Source: Gammaproteobacteria bacterium (GTDB lineage: Bacteria > Pseudomonadota > Gammaproteobacteria > Enterobacterales > Alteromonadaceae). From it: a stretch of 64,000 nt of DNA. The notes under the pieces were generated by a model. That model ran no database searches and was not told where the DNA came from. It worked only from the letters and a program-made list of their open reading frames with translations. A program made the position numbers and the translations under genes. The stretch spans positions 1 to 64,000 of the forward strand of contig JAHJZX010000045.1 of assembly GCA_018826295.1 (NCBI GenBank), read 5' to 3'. Positions 46,926 to 55,402 of this stretch are shown piece after piece; position 1 is the first letter of the stretch; the number at the start of each line of letters is the position of its first letter.

Positions 46926-49900
46926 TTAGTGCTCGTGTAATAAAAATTCGGCCATTTGCGCGGCTGGCATTGGCCGGCCAAACAGGTAACCCTGGATCAG
47001 GTAACATTGGCGGCGGCTAAAAAATGCCAGTTGTTGTTCAGTTTCAACGCCCTCGGCGATGCAGTACATGCCCAGACTGTTGGCCATCGACAGCATGGCT
47101 TCAATTATGGTTTCATCGCTGTTATCGATACCGATGTCCTGCACAAAACTGCGGTCGATCTTGATGCCATCTATCGGCAGTTCTTTAAGGTATTTTAACG
47201 ATGAGTAACCGGTGCCAAAGTCATCCAGTGCCAACTGCACGCCTAAAAAGCTTAGTGATAACATGGTTTCTATAGCGCTTTCATGATCGCGCATCAGACC
47301 GTTTTCAGTAACTTCAAAGCGCAGGTAGCTGGCTGGAATATCGTATTTTTTCAGCAGCTGACGGGTATGTTCGGCCAGCGACAGCTGTTCAAGGTGTTGC
47401 GGTGATATGTTTACCGACAAGTAAATTAAATGACCGTTTTTATGCCAGTGCTGTAAGTCGCGTAACGCCCGCTCTAACAGCAGATTGGTCATATTAATAA
47501 TTAACCGTAACTCTTCCGCCAGCGGGATAAACTCGGCCGGCGAGATTAAGCCGTCTGCACTTTGCCAGCGTAACAGCACTTCAGCGCCAACCACCTGCCG
47601 GGTCAGGCTGTTGACAATAGGTTGATAGTAATTAATAAACTCGTCGTTTTTCAGCGCACTGCGCAGACGGGTTTCGCGTGCCAGCCGCATATGGGCTTTT
47701 TCGTTCATTTCGGCTGTAAAAAACTGAAAATTATTCCGCCCGGCTTCTTTGGCGTGGTACATGGCGACGTCGGCATGTTTTAACAGCTCAGTGGCGTTGA
47801 GCGCATCTTCCGGGAAGACAGCGATACCAATACTGGGTGAAATGCCGACGGTATGGGTACCAAGCTGCATTGGCTCACTGACAACAGTTAACATTTTACG
47901 CGCAACATGGCTGATATTGTCCTGCGCTTTATAGCCTTCCAGTAATACCACAAATTCGTCGCCGCCCAGCCGGGCTACCGTGTCGCTGTCGCGTAAGGTT
48001 AACGTCAGGCGCCGGGCAACTTCTTTTAGCAGTAAGTCGCCAACGTCGTGGCCCAGCGAGTCATTAATTTGTTTAAATTTGTCCAGATCGATAAAACACA
48101 GCGCCAGCGAGCGTTTATCGCGCCGGGCCTGATCAATACCATGATAAATGCGGTCCATCAGTAAGGCGCGGTTTGGCAGGCCGGTCAGCGCGTCGTAATT
48201 GGCCAGATAGCGCAATTCATCTTCGGCCAGCTTTTGCGCAGTAATATCGGTAAAAACCAGCACATAAAAGGTCGGTTGGTCTGGTTCAGCAATGGCGCTG
48301 ATATTGATCAGTGTCGGGCGCTCACGGCCATCGGGTGTGATCACCAGCTCTTCACCCTGCCAGTGCTCGCCGGGTGCCATATCTCTGAGCAAGCCGGTAT
48401 AAAAACGCCGCCGCACCAGACTAATACCCAGATGATGAGTACGCGGCTGGTCCAGATACAGCTCCATATTGGCAAAAGCGCTGCAAAACGATTGGTTGGC
48501 GGTCATAACGCGCTGCTGGGTATCGAGTATCACCACCCAGTCGCGGGTTTGCTGAAAGGCTTCGCCAAACAGCCGGGCTTTTTCCTGATTAGCGCGGGTT
48601 TCAGTGATGTTGCTGTAGGTACCAATCATCTGTAATGGCCGGTTAGCACTGTCAAGGCTGGTGGCTTTGCCCTGATCTCTGAACCAGAGCCAGTGGTCTT
48701 CACGGTGCTTTAAGCGGTAGGTACAGTCAAAGCCTTGCTGGGGATCCTGCATAAAACGCTGCCAGCGGCTCTGATAGCTGTCGACATCGTCCGGGTGAAT
48801 AAGGCTGATATGCTGTTGCATGGTTAACATGTTCATATTGTCGGCATAGCCGAGCATATTGTGCATGCGGACCGCAAACAGGCTGTTGTGCTGCGCTTGC
48901 CATTCAAAGGCACCACTGTCTACCGACGCCAGAGCTTGTTTTAGCCGCTGCGCGCTTTGCTTGACTTTGTCATGTGCCGCTTTTATTTCACGCTGTTGCC
49001 GTTGCCTGAAGCGATAAAAGCGGAACAATAGCAGTGACGACACCAACAGATACAACGCTATGGCCCAACCAGACAGCCAGGGCGCCGGTTTAATGGTTAA
49101 CGTCAAACTGGCCACCGGGCTTTCCTCACCGGTTTCGGGTGATACTGACACCACATTAAATTGATAACTGCCGCTGTCTAATTGCGGAAACACCACAGTG
49201 CCGCTGCGCTGCGTTGGATAAGTCAGGTCGCTGCTGCCAGTTAGCCAATAGCGGTATCTGAGCTTGTGGTTGCGACTGAAGTTCATCGCACTAAATTGCA
49301 AAGTTATGCCCTGATCCTGATGTGACAAGCTAAGATGGCGGTTATTCAGGTTGGTATGCAGGGGTTCAAACTGGCCGCTAAGTACTGATATTCCGGTAAT
49401 AATAACCGGGTTGTCATTGCGTTGTGGCTGTAATTTATCGACGCTGACAAAGGTCAGGCCACGCATTGAGCCATAAACCAGCTGGCCGTTGTGATGGATG
49501 GCAGCGGCGCCGCTATTGTATTCGTGGGTGTCCAGGCCGTCATCCCGGCTAAACAGTTCAATTTGAAGCGTCTGCGGGTTTAACCGGCCCAGTCCCTGAT
49601 GCGACGAGAACCACAGGTCGCCATTGGCCGCAGCTTGCAAATCATAGATGGCGTCGGGTACCTGTTGCTGACCTGGCAGCAATTGGTGTTGTAGCTGCAG
49701 TGTGGTTAGATCAAAACCGAGCAAGCCGACACCTGGCATACCAAGCCACAGCCTGTTGTACTTGTCTGTCACTGCCGTATCGGTAAGCCGGTTCAGGTGC
49801 GGCTGATAATCGTTGTGACGGTAAAGTAACCGGCTACGCTGGCTGTCGGGCTGCCATAACCATATTTCGTCGGGTTTGCTTAACAACAAACCACCGCCTG

Positions 49901-51437
49901 GCCCGGCCAACTGATGAAACATCAGAGTGTTGCTGTCAATGGCAACATCTGGCAAAGCGGCTGTGACCTGACTGATTTGATAAGTGCCGGTATGGTAGCG
50001 ATACACCTGGCCCTGACGAAAAAAGTACAGCTGCTGACCGTATAAAAAGTACGAGTAGCTAAAATGGTCTAACAACGTTTGGTTAGCGCTATCGTGCAGC
50101 GGCGGGGCTGACTGGGTAAGAGTTTGCTTGTCAAAATAGCGCAAACCAATGCCGGTGTGCAGCCACAAGCCGTGCTCGCCTGCAGGTAAAATATGATAAA
50201 TAGCGCCTTGATGTTGTATCGATTTAGGATCGTCAGACACAAAAAACGCCGAATTACTGTCTGGTTGTGCTGCCAGCCGGTTTAAACCGTTGGCGGTACC
50301 AACCCATAATACCGCGCCATCCTGATACAGACTGTAGACTTTATCGCTGCTGAGCAGGGTCGGGTCAAGCCGCCGGCTTAACTGGCGAAAGGCTTCACTT
50401 TGCGGATGCCAGTAATACATACCGTCGTCGCGGGAGGCCAGCCAGAAACCGCCATCTTTATCGGCAACAACATCTATTATGCTGTCTTCGAATAAGCCCA
50501 GCCCGGCCTTACTAAATTGCAGTAAGGTTGTCACTTCACCGCTTTGTGGCACGTAACGCAACAAACCACGCTCGCTGGGTATTAATACCGTATCGCCTTG
50601 CCATAGCAGCTTCCAGACATTTGGCTCGGCCAGTTCAGTGTTTATGGCATAAGATCTGCCGTGCTGCAGGTAAGCTTCTACGTCGGCCAGGTTGATGCTG
50701 TATAATCCGGCCACAGTACCAACCCAGAGCCGGTCCTGATGCAGGTTTAGCACTTTAACGTGGCTGTTGTCGGCATTTTCACTGCCAGCCGGTAAATGTG
50801 GCAGGTACTGCTGATGGCCACTTTGCGTATCGTAAACAATAATACCGTTAAATGCTGCCAGCATTACATAGTGTTGCCAGACCAAGAGCCCGCGCAGCCA
50901 ACCCTCAGGATGGCCCAATTCCGCTAAGCTAAAGTGTTTTACCGCTTGCCCGGTTTGGCTTGATACCTGATACAGTGTATTTCGTGTAGCGACCAAAAAA
51001 CTGCTGTCGTCATACTGCACCATGGCACTAATAAAGGGGTGTAGTAAGTTTTCATCCTGCTGTTGTAATTGACTAAAAAGCTCCATCTTACCGTCCAGGC
51101 CACGGTAACGGTAAATGTCGCCCCCGGCGGTAGCGGCAAAAATTTGCTTATTGTTGTCAAGTAACAGGCGGGTAAAGCTAACTGCGTGCAAATTATGCTT
51201 GGCGGTGCCGGGCTGAGTTACCCGGGTGCCATCAAAACGGTTCAGGCCGCCGGCTGTGGCAACCCAGAGAAAACCATCATGATCCAGCAGTACATCATAA
51301 ATACTGCCTTGTGACAGCCCCAGATCCGGGGTTAGCGGCCGCAATAATGGTGCAGCTGGCACGGAAATGCTCAGCCAGAGCAAAAAAAACGCCGCATAAC
51401 GCCATAAGTGTGGCAGAAAGTTCACTACATCTCCCAT
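46926..51437 (-). CDS. Membrane sensor with beta-propeller, PAS, GGDEF and EAL domains
   Basis: A 1503-residue c-di-GMP signalling protein. A signal peptide (about 1-28) is followed by a two-component-regulator-type propeller with many repeats such as GLSQGSIYDVLLDHDGFLWVAT, a Y_Y_Y domain (about 700-785), and one membrane segment (about 790-808). The cytoplasmic part has a coiled region, PAS domains (about 835-955 and 960-1080), a GGDEF domain (about 1085-1245) with intact GGDEF near 1157 and an RxxD I-site five residues before it, and an EAL domain (about 1255-1495). The EAL triplet reads EVL but ENGLM, DDFGTG, IKID and EGVE are kept, so both activities are plausible. Periplasmic ligand unknown. 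Confidence 0.95.
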   Translation of the reverse strand: MGDVVNFLPHLWRYAAFFLLWLSISVPAAPLLRPLTPDLGLSQGSIYDVLLDHDGFLWVATAGGLNRFDGTRVTQPGTAKHNLHAVSFTRLLLDNNKQIFAATAGGDIYRYRGLDGKMELFSQLQQQDENLLHPFISAMVQYDDSSFLVATRNTLYQVSSQTGQAVKHFSLAELGHPEGWLRGLLVWQHYVMLAAFNGIIVYDTQSGHQQYLPHLPAGSENADNSHVKVLNLHQDRLWVGTVAGLYSINLADVEAYLQHGRSYAINTELAEPNVWKLLWQGDTVLIPSERGLLRYVPQSGEVTTLLQFSKAGLGLFEDSIIDVVADKDGGFWLASRDDGMYYWHPQSEAFRQLSRRLDPTLLSSDKVYSLYQDGAVLWVGTANGLNRLAAQPDSNSAFFVSDDPKSIQHQGAIYHILPAGEHGLWLHTGIGLRYFDKQTLTQSAPPLHDSANQTLLDHFSYSYFLYGQQLYFFRQGQVYRYHTGTYQISQVTAALPDVAIDSNTLMFHQLAGPGGGLLLSKPDEIWLWQPDSQRSRLLYRHNDYQPHLNRLTDTAVTDKYNRLWLGMPGVGLLGFDLTTLQLQHQLLPGQQQVPDAIYDLQAAANGDLWFSSHQGLGRLNPQTLQIELFSRDDGLDTHEYNSGAAAIHHNGQLVYGSMRGLTFVSVDKLQPQRNDNPVIITGISVLSGQFEPLHTNLNNRHLSLSHQDQGITLQFSAMNFSRNHKLRYRYWLTGSSDLTYPTQRSGTVVFPQLDSGSYQFNVVSVSPETGEESPVASLTLTIKPAPWLSGWAIALYLLVSSLLLFRFYRFRQRQQREIKAAHDKVKQSAQRLKQALASVDSGAFEWQAQHNSLFAVRMHNMLGYADNMNMLTMQQHISLIHPDDVDSYQSRWQRFMQDPQQGFDCTYRLKHREDHWLWFRDQGKATSLDSANRPLQMIGTYSNITETRANQEKARLFGEAFQQTRDWVVILDTQQRVMTANQSFCSAFANMELYLDQPRTHHLGISLVRRRFYTGLLRDMAPGEHWQGEELVITPDGRERPTLINISAIAEPDQPTFYVLVFTDITAQKLAEDELRYLANYDALTGLPNRALLMDRIYHGIDQARRDKRSLALCFIDLDKFKQINDSLGHDVGDLLLKEVARRLTLTLRDSDTVARLGGDEFVVLLEGYKAQDNISHVARKMLTVVSEPMQLGTHTVGISPSIGIAVFPEDALNATELLKHADVAMYHAKEAGRNNFQFFTAEMNEKAHMRLARETRLRSALKNDEFINYYQPIVNSLTRQVVGAEVLLRWQSADGLISPAEFIPLAEELRLIINMTNLLLERALRDLQHWHKNGHLIYLSVNISPQHLEQLSLAEHTRQLLKKYDIPASYLRFEVTENGLMRDHESAIETMLSLSFLGVQLALDDFGTGYSSLKYLKELPIDGIKIDRSFVQDIGIDNSDETIIEAMLSMANSLGMYCIAEGVETEQQLAFFSRRQCYLIQGYLFGRPMPAAQMAEFLLHEH

Positions 51438-51537
51438 CCGGTAGCTTTGTAACTATTATTGGTGCTACGCCAAGTTTGCTGAAAAACATATAACGAGAAC
51501 CGTTCAGAGTCCAGCCTTGTGTTACAAATAAGCTAAG

Positions 51538-52527
51538 TTAGTAATTAAGTAACCAGGTCAGTTGCAACAGTATTATGACTGCTGCCAGCGTTAGCAACGT
51601 CAGATGGTTTTGCCGGGTTAATTTAAGCGCCTGGCTTATGTCTGCAGCGGCGGGTTCTTGTATTTGTGTTATCCGGCTGCGGCCGCGTTTAACCTCATCA
51701 TAATACACCGGCCCGCCCAGACTGCGGCGCAAAGCCGCAGCAGCACAACACAACAAGCAGTAAGGCAGGGCGCCAAAGTTTCGCCGCTGCGCTGCTGTGA
51801 GCTGGTTAGCCGTGCGCCATTGTCGCCAGCATCGTCTGATACCGTAATGTAATGCCAGGCAACTGCAGCTAAATAGCAGCGCCGGGGCTGACAATAATTG
51901 CACTAACAACGATACCGGCCGGCCAAAGTGGCGGCCGGCAATGGTTTTGCTATTCCACTGTTGCTGCAACACCAACAGCAAGCGGTAGCTGAGCGCAGCC
52001 AGACCGCCACCGGCTAAAAACCACAGCAAGGTGGCTATCACTTCACTGCTGCTGCGTAGTACTAACGACTCGCACAGCGCTTTGCTAAGCCCCATGCTGG
52101 TTAAGTTATCGCGCCGGCGCAGTAGTAATGCTGCGGCTTGCTCCCGTGCCAGCGCCAGTTGGTTACGCTGCAGCGTTTGCTGAATCTGAAGTGCAGTACT
52201 GCGCCGCTGTTGCCAGTCGAGGCAGGCAAACAACAACAGCGCATCGAACAGTTGCGGTAATTCGGAAAACTGCAGCAGGCTGTAAACTAAAGCCAGTAAC
52301 GGCACGGTAGCAACCAGCAGCGCCAGCGTACCGGAGATATACAGTTGCTGGCGTGGCCGGTTCGGATCCGGATTAACCTTTTGGCCCAGCGCGCGGGCGA
52401 AATAGCGGTATAAGGTTAGCGGGTGATACGCTGCAGGCAGCGGCAGCAGCACGCTGGCTAACACCACCACCAGTAACAGCAGTGGGGTGAGCCAGAGTTC
52501 TTGTGGCCAGTGCAGGTTATAAAGCAA
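51538..52527 (-). CDS. CobD/CbiB-like membrane protein
   Basis: The 329-residue polytopic protein resembles CobD/CbiB, the membrane enzyme that attaches aminopropanol to adenosylcobyric acid. Supportive are the N-terminal position-specific pattern of hydrophobic segments, YHPLTLYRYFARALGQKV, and the location next to mtnN as in Shewanella. However, the typical CobD motifs are only partly visible, so it may be a paralog with another role. No other cobalamin genes are in the window. The start overlaps the mtnN stop by eleven bases. Confidence 0.7.
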   Translation of the reverse strand: MLYNLHWPQELWLTPLLLLVVVLASVLLPLPAAYHPLTLYRYFARALGQKVNPDPNRPRQQLYISGTLALLVATVPLLALVYSLLQFSELPQLFDALLLFACLDWQQRRSTALQIQQTLQRNQLALAREQAAALLLRRRDNLTSMGLSKALCESLVLRSSSEVIATLLWFLAGGGLAALSYRLLLVLQQQWNSKTIAGRHFGRPVSLLVQLLSAPALLFSCSCLALHYGIRRCWRQWRTANQLTAAQRRNFGALPYCLLCCAAAALRRSLGGPVYYDEVKRGRSRITQIQEPAAADISQALKLTRQNHLTLLTLAAVIILLQLTWLLNY

Positions 52528-53227
52528 CGCTGGCCAGACGGGTTAACAGCTGCTGTACCATGGCAGAGCTGTGCTTTGACGCTACCTCAAGATACGCCTC
52601 AAAAGATTGCGGCGACTCTTTACCGGCGATATCGCTCAGGCTGCGGATCACCACGAAAGGTGTCTTTAACATAAAGCAAACCTGGGCAATGGCGGCACCT
52701 TCCATTTCTACCGCTAACATTGTCGGAAACTGTTGGCGGATCACGGCAATACGGGCCGGATCGCAAATAAAGCTGTCGCCGGTGGCAATTAAGCCCTTCT
52801 TAGTTTTGCAGTAGCCAAGCGCCTGAATACTTTGCTCGGCAGCAGCCACCAGTGCCGGGTGTGCACTAAACGCCGCCGGCATCTGTGGCACCTGGCCGAT
52901 TTCATAACCGAATGCGGTGACATCGACATCATGGTGGCGCACCTCGGTGCTAATCACCACATCACCCACTTCCAGCTCCGGGTCAAAACCACCGGCAGAA
53001 CCGGTGTTGATAATAGCATCAGGTTTAAACTGCTGAATGAGTAACGCTGTGGCCAGGGCGGAAGCCACCTTGCCGATACCAGATTGCACCAGCACCACTG
53101 ACATACCTGACAGCTTGCCGCTGTAGAAGGTGTAGCCACCCAGTTCTGTGGTGCTGACTTCATTGATTTGCTGACGCAACAGCGCCACTTCTGGCTCCAT
53201 TGCGCCGATAATACCGATTAATTGCAT
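52517..53227 (-). CDS. mtnN: 5'-methylthioadenosine/S-adenosylhomocysteine nucleosidase
   Basis: MtnN (Pfs) hydrolyses methylthioadenosine and S-adenosylhomocysteine, recycling methionine and feeding autoinducer-2 synthesis. I start at ATG 53227 (236 residues, MQLIGIIGAMEPEVALL), which matches the family; an upstream start at 53251 would add eight residues. The motif NTGSAGGFDPELEVGDVVIS and the catalytic VEMEGAAIAQVCF are present. The end overlaps the CobD-like gene. Confidence 0.96.
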   Translation of the reverse strand: MQLIGIIGAMEPEVALLRQQINEVSTTELGGYTFYSGKLSGMSVVLVQSGIGKVASALATALLIQQFKPDAIINTGSAGGFDPELEVGDVVISTEVRHHDVDVTAFGYEIGQVPQMPAAFSAHPALVAAAEQSIQALGYCKTKKGLIATGDSFICDPARIAVIRQQFPTMLAVEMEGAAIAQVCFMLKTPFVVIRSLSDIAGKESPQSFEAYLEVASKHSSAMVQQLLTRLASVAL

Positions 53228-53291
53228 GCGGATACTCTGTACTGACAACAAGGCCGTCAGTATAAATCGCTGCGACAGGAAAATCCCGTTT

Positions 53292-54179
53292 TTATTGCGC
53301 CAGTGCTATGCTGCCAGCCGGCTGATCAGACGTCAGCTTGCCTTGCTGATAGTCACTGATGGCCTGCTCAATCTCCGCTACGCTGTTCATGACAAAAGGA
53401 CCGTATTGCACTATGGGCTCGGCAATAGCGGCAGCCGCCAGCACCAGTAAGCGACAAGGCTGCAAAGATTGCAGGGTCAGGCTGTTGCCGTGGGTTAATA
53501 CCGCGGCATGATGTTCTGGCACAGTTCGGATATCGGCGTCATCCACTACCTGAACTGCAGCGCTATAAGGATACACCAGCGCATTATGGGTTGGTGGCAA
53601 CTGCAATGTCAGCATTTGGTCGGCATGCAGGCTGATATCGTAGTAATGCGGATCGGTGCTCAGGCCCTGGATGGGGCCACCCAGTTCCAGGTCAGCTGTA
53701 CGCAACACACCGGCAATCACTTTGATGCTGCCTTGTGCCAGCTGCTGCAGCGGAATATGCTCCGGCGCGATATCGACATACGCGGCCGGTTTCATTTTCT
53801 CCGCTGCGGGCAAATTAAGCCATAACTGAAAGCCCTGCATCAGGCCTTGCTCCTGTTGTGGCATTTCTGAGTGAATAATGCCGCGGCCGGCTGTCATCCA
53901 TTGGACGCCGCCCGTTTTTAAATGGCCTTTGTTGCCCAAATGGTCTTCGTGCAGCATATGGCCTTCCAGCATATAGGTCACGGTTTCAAAACCGCGATGC
54001 GGGTGCGGCGGAAAGCCTTTAATGTAGTCATCGGCTTTATCAGAGCCAAAAAAATCCAGCATTAAAAACGGATCGAGCCGGGTATGCTGGTTTTGTCCCA
54101 GGCTACGGCGGATACTGACGCCGGCACCATCAGAGGTGCTTACTGAGGGAATTAAGCGTTGTACATTGCGTGCGGTCAT
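53292..54179 (-). CDS. Pirin family protein
   Basis: Pirins are bicupin iron-binding proteins, some with quercetinase activity. I use the ATG at 54179, preceded by GGAGG seven bases upstream; the earlier ATG at 54191 is part of that Shine-Dalgarno region. The 295-residue protein has the metal-binding cupin motif FPPHPHRGFETVTYMLEGHMLHEDHLGN (about 56-83) with three histidines and a glutamate, and QWMTAGRGIIHSEMP. The cellular role is not clear. Divergent from the outer-membrane protein gene. Confidence 0.92.
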   Translation of the reverse strand: MTARNVQRLIPSVSTSDGAGVSIRRSLGQNQHTRLDPFLMLDFFGSDKADDYIKGFPPHPHRGFETVTYMLEGHMLHEDHLGNKGHLKTGGVQWMTAGRGIIHSEMPQQEQGLMQGFQLWLNLPAAEKMKPAAYVDIAPEHIPLQQLAQGSIKVIAGVLRTADLELGGPIQGLSTDPHYYDISLHADQMLTLQLPPTHNALVYPYSAAVQVVDDADIRTVPEHHAAVLTHGNSLTLQSLQPCRLLVLAAAAIAEPIVQYGPFVMNSVAEIEQAISDYQQGKLTSDQPAGSIALAQ

Positions 54180-54191
54180 AAAGGCCTCCAT

Positions 54192-54385
54192 TAAGCTTTT
54201 GCGTATTAAATGTCAGAAGCAATGGTAAGAAAAGGGCGAAATTTGCTACTAAACAACACATAAAATCGAATGGTTAGCTGTCGTTGCAATTCAGCCGCAG
54301 TTAAGACGTGGCCGCTAAGCTGGCCACATCTTTTTTGCATAAAGCCGGCCCGTGTAGTAGTGCAGGCCGATAAGGAGTAGCTCTG
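54192..54385. other. Divergent intergenic region between pirin and the outer-membrane protein gene
   Basis: A 194-base gap containing a terminator-like hairpin on the plus strand (54305-54336, listed separately). No confident sigma70 pair was found; TAAAAT at 54261 and TTGCTA at 54243 are too close together. Confidence 0.4.
54305..54336 (+). terminator. Terminator-like hairpin in the leader of the outer-membrane protein gene
   Basis: GACGTGGCC (54305-54313) and GGCCACATC (54322-54330) pair with one mismatch around an 8-base loop and are followed by six T residues. No plus-strand gene lies upstream, so it may attenuate the next gene or end a short RNA. Confidence 0.6.
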
Positions 54386-54922
54386 ATGAAAAAATCTGTT
54401 TTAACCTTAACCACCATAGCGCTGGCGTTTGCTGCCGGTGCTCAGGCTAATGTGCGTTGGGACTATGTCGGCGCGGGCTATACCGACGCTGCCGGCGATG
54501 GTCCTTACATTGAAGGCTCTTACCGGCTGGATCGCAACTGGGTGGTAGATGGCTCTTTTGCCCGTTTGTCTGACGGACCTTTCGACGTCAATTTACTGCG
54601 CGGCGGTGTAAAATATCTGACTGGTTTTAAACTGGATTTCTCGCCAGTAACACAGACGTATATTCTGGCTGGTTTTGAGCATGCATCCGCCGATGCTGAC
54701 GACAGCGGTGGCTATGCCGGTTTAGGTGTGCGCCATCCATTGACACCGCAGGTAGAATTGTACTCAGAGGCTACTTATCACTCTATCGGCGATGATCACG
54801 GCAGTTTCTCTGGCGGTATTGCGTATTACCTCAGCCCGGATTGGGCCATTCGCAGTAATATTGCGTTAAACAGCGGTGACACCAAAAACGAATTCCGCTT
54901 TGGTGTCAGCTATCAGTTCTAA
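54386..54922 (+). CDS. Outer-membrane beta-barrel protein
   Basis: The 178-residue protein has a clear signal peptide (MKKSVLTLTTIALAFAAGAQA, cleaved after AQA). The mature part alternates polar and aromatic residues in about eight short strands (e.g. WDYVGAGYTDAAGDGPYIEGSYRL) and ends in GVSYQF, with the C-terminal phenylalanine used by the BAM complex. AAGGAG lies ten bases before the ATG. The size suggests an eight-stranded OmpX/OmpW-like barrel. Function unknown. Confidence 0.85.
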   Translation: MKKSVLTLTTIALAFAAGAQANVRWDYVGAGYTDAAGDGPYIEGSYRLDRNWVVDGSFARLSDGPFDVNLLRGGVKYLTGFKLDFSPVTQTYILAGFEHASADADDSGGYAGLGVRHPLTPQVELYSEATYHSIGDDHGSFSGGIAYYLSPDWAIRSNIALNSGDTKNEFRFGVSYQF

Positions 54923-54939
54923 GCTGTTGTACAACGACC

Positions 54940-55401
54940 TCAGAACAGCGCCTGTTGGCGCTGTTCGTGTTGTAACAACCAGGCTTTTTTATCCAGGCCA
55001 CCGGCATAGCCGGTTAAAGTACCATTAGCGCCAATTACCCGATGACAAGGCACCACTATGGCAATAGGGTTACGGCCGTTAGCTGCGCCAACCGCGCGTA
55101 CAGCTTTGTTATTGCCAATACGCCCGGCGATGTCAGCATAACTGCAGGTCGTGCCAAAGGGCAGGGCAGACAACGCCTGCCACACCTGTTGTTGAAATGA
55201 CGTGCCGCAGGCGGCCAGGGGTAAATTAAATTGCCGCAGGCTGCCGTTAAAATAGGCCTGCAGCTGCTGCGCCGCCTGTTCTGTCAGCGGGGATGGGGCA
55301 TTTTGTCCTGGCGTATCGCTAAACAAAATTTCACTGATACCCAAAGGCGAGGCACTGATTTTGATTGCGCCTAATGGACTATCGATAAACTGCACAAACA
55401 T
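54940..55401 (-). CDS. ogt: Methylated-DNA--protein-cysteine methyltransferase
   Basis: This suicide enzyme removes methyl groups from O6-methylguanine in DNA. The 153-residue protein has the active-site motif PCHRV within IAIVVPCHRVIGANG, where the cysteine accepts the methyl. The preceding FGTTCSYADIAGRIG is also typical. It starts one base after the stop of the Ada-AlkA gene, and its GGAGG lies over that stop, so the two are one operon. Together they repair O6- and N-alkyl lesions. Confidence 0.95.
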   Translation of the reverse strand: MFVQFIDSPLGAIKISASPLGISEILFSDTPGQNAPSPLTEQAAQQLQAYFNGSLRQFNLPLAACGTSFQQQVWQALSALPFGTTCSYADIAGRIGNNKAVRAVGAANGRNPIAIVVPCHRVIGANGTLTGYAGGLDKKAWLLQHEQRQQALF

Positions 55402-55402
55402 T

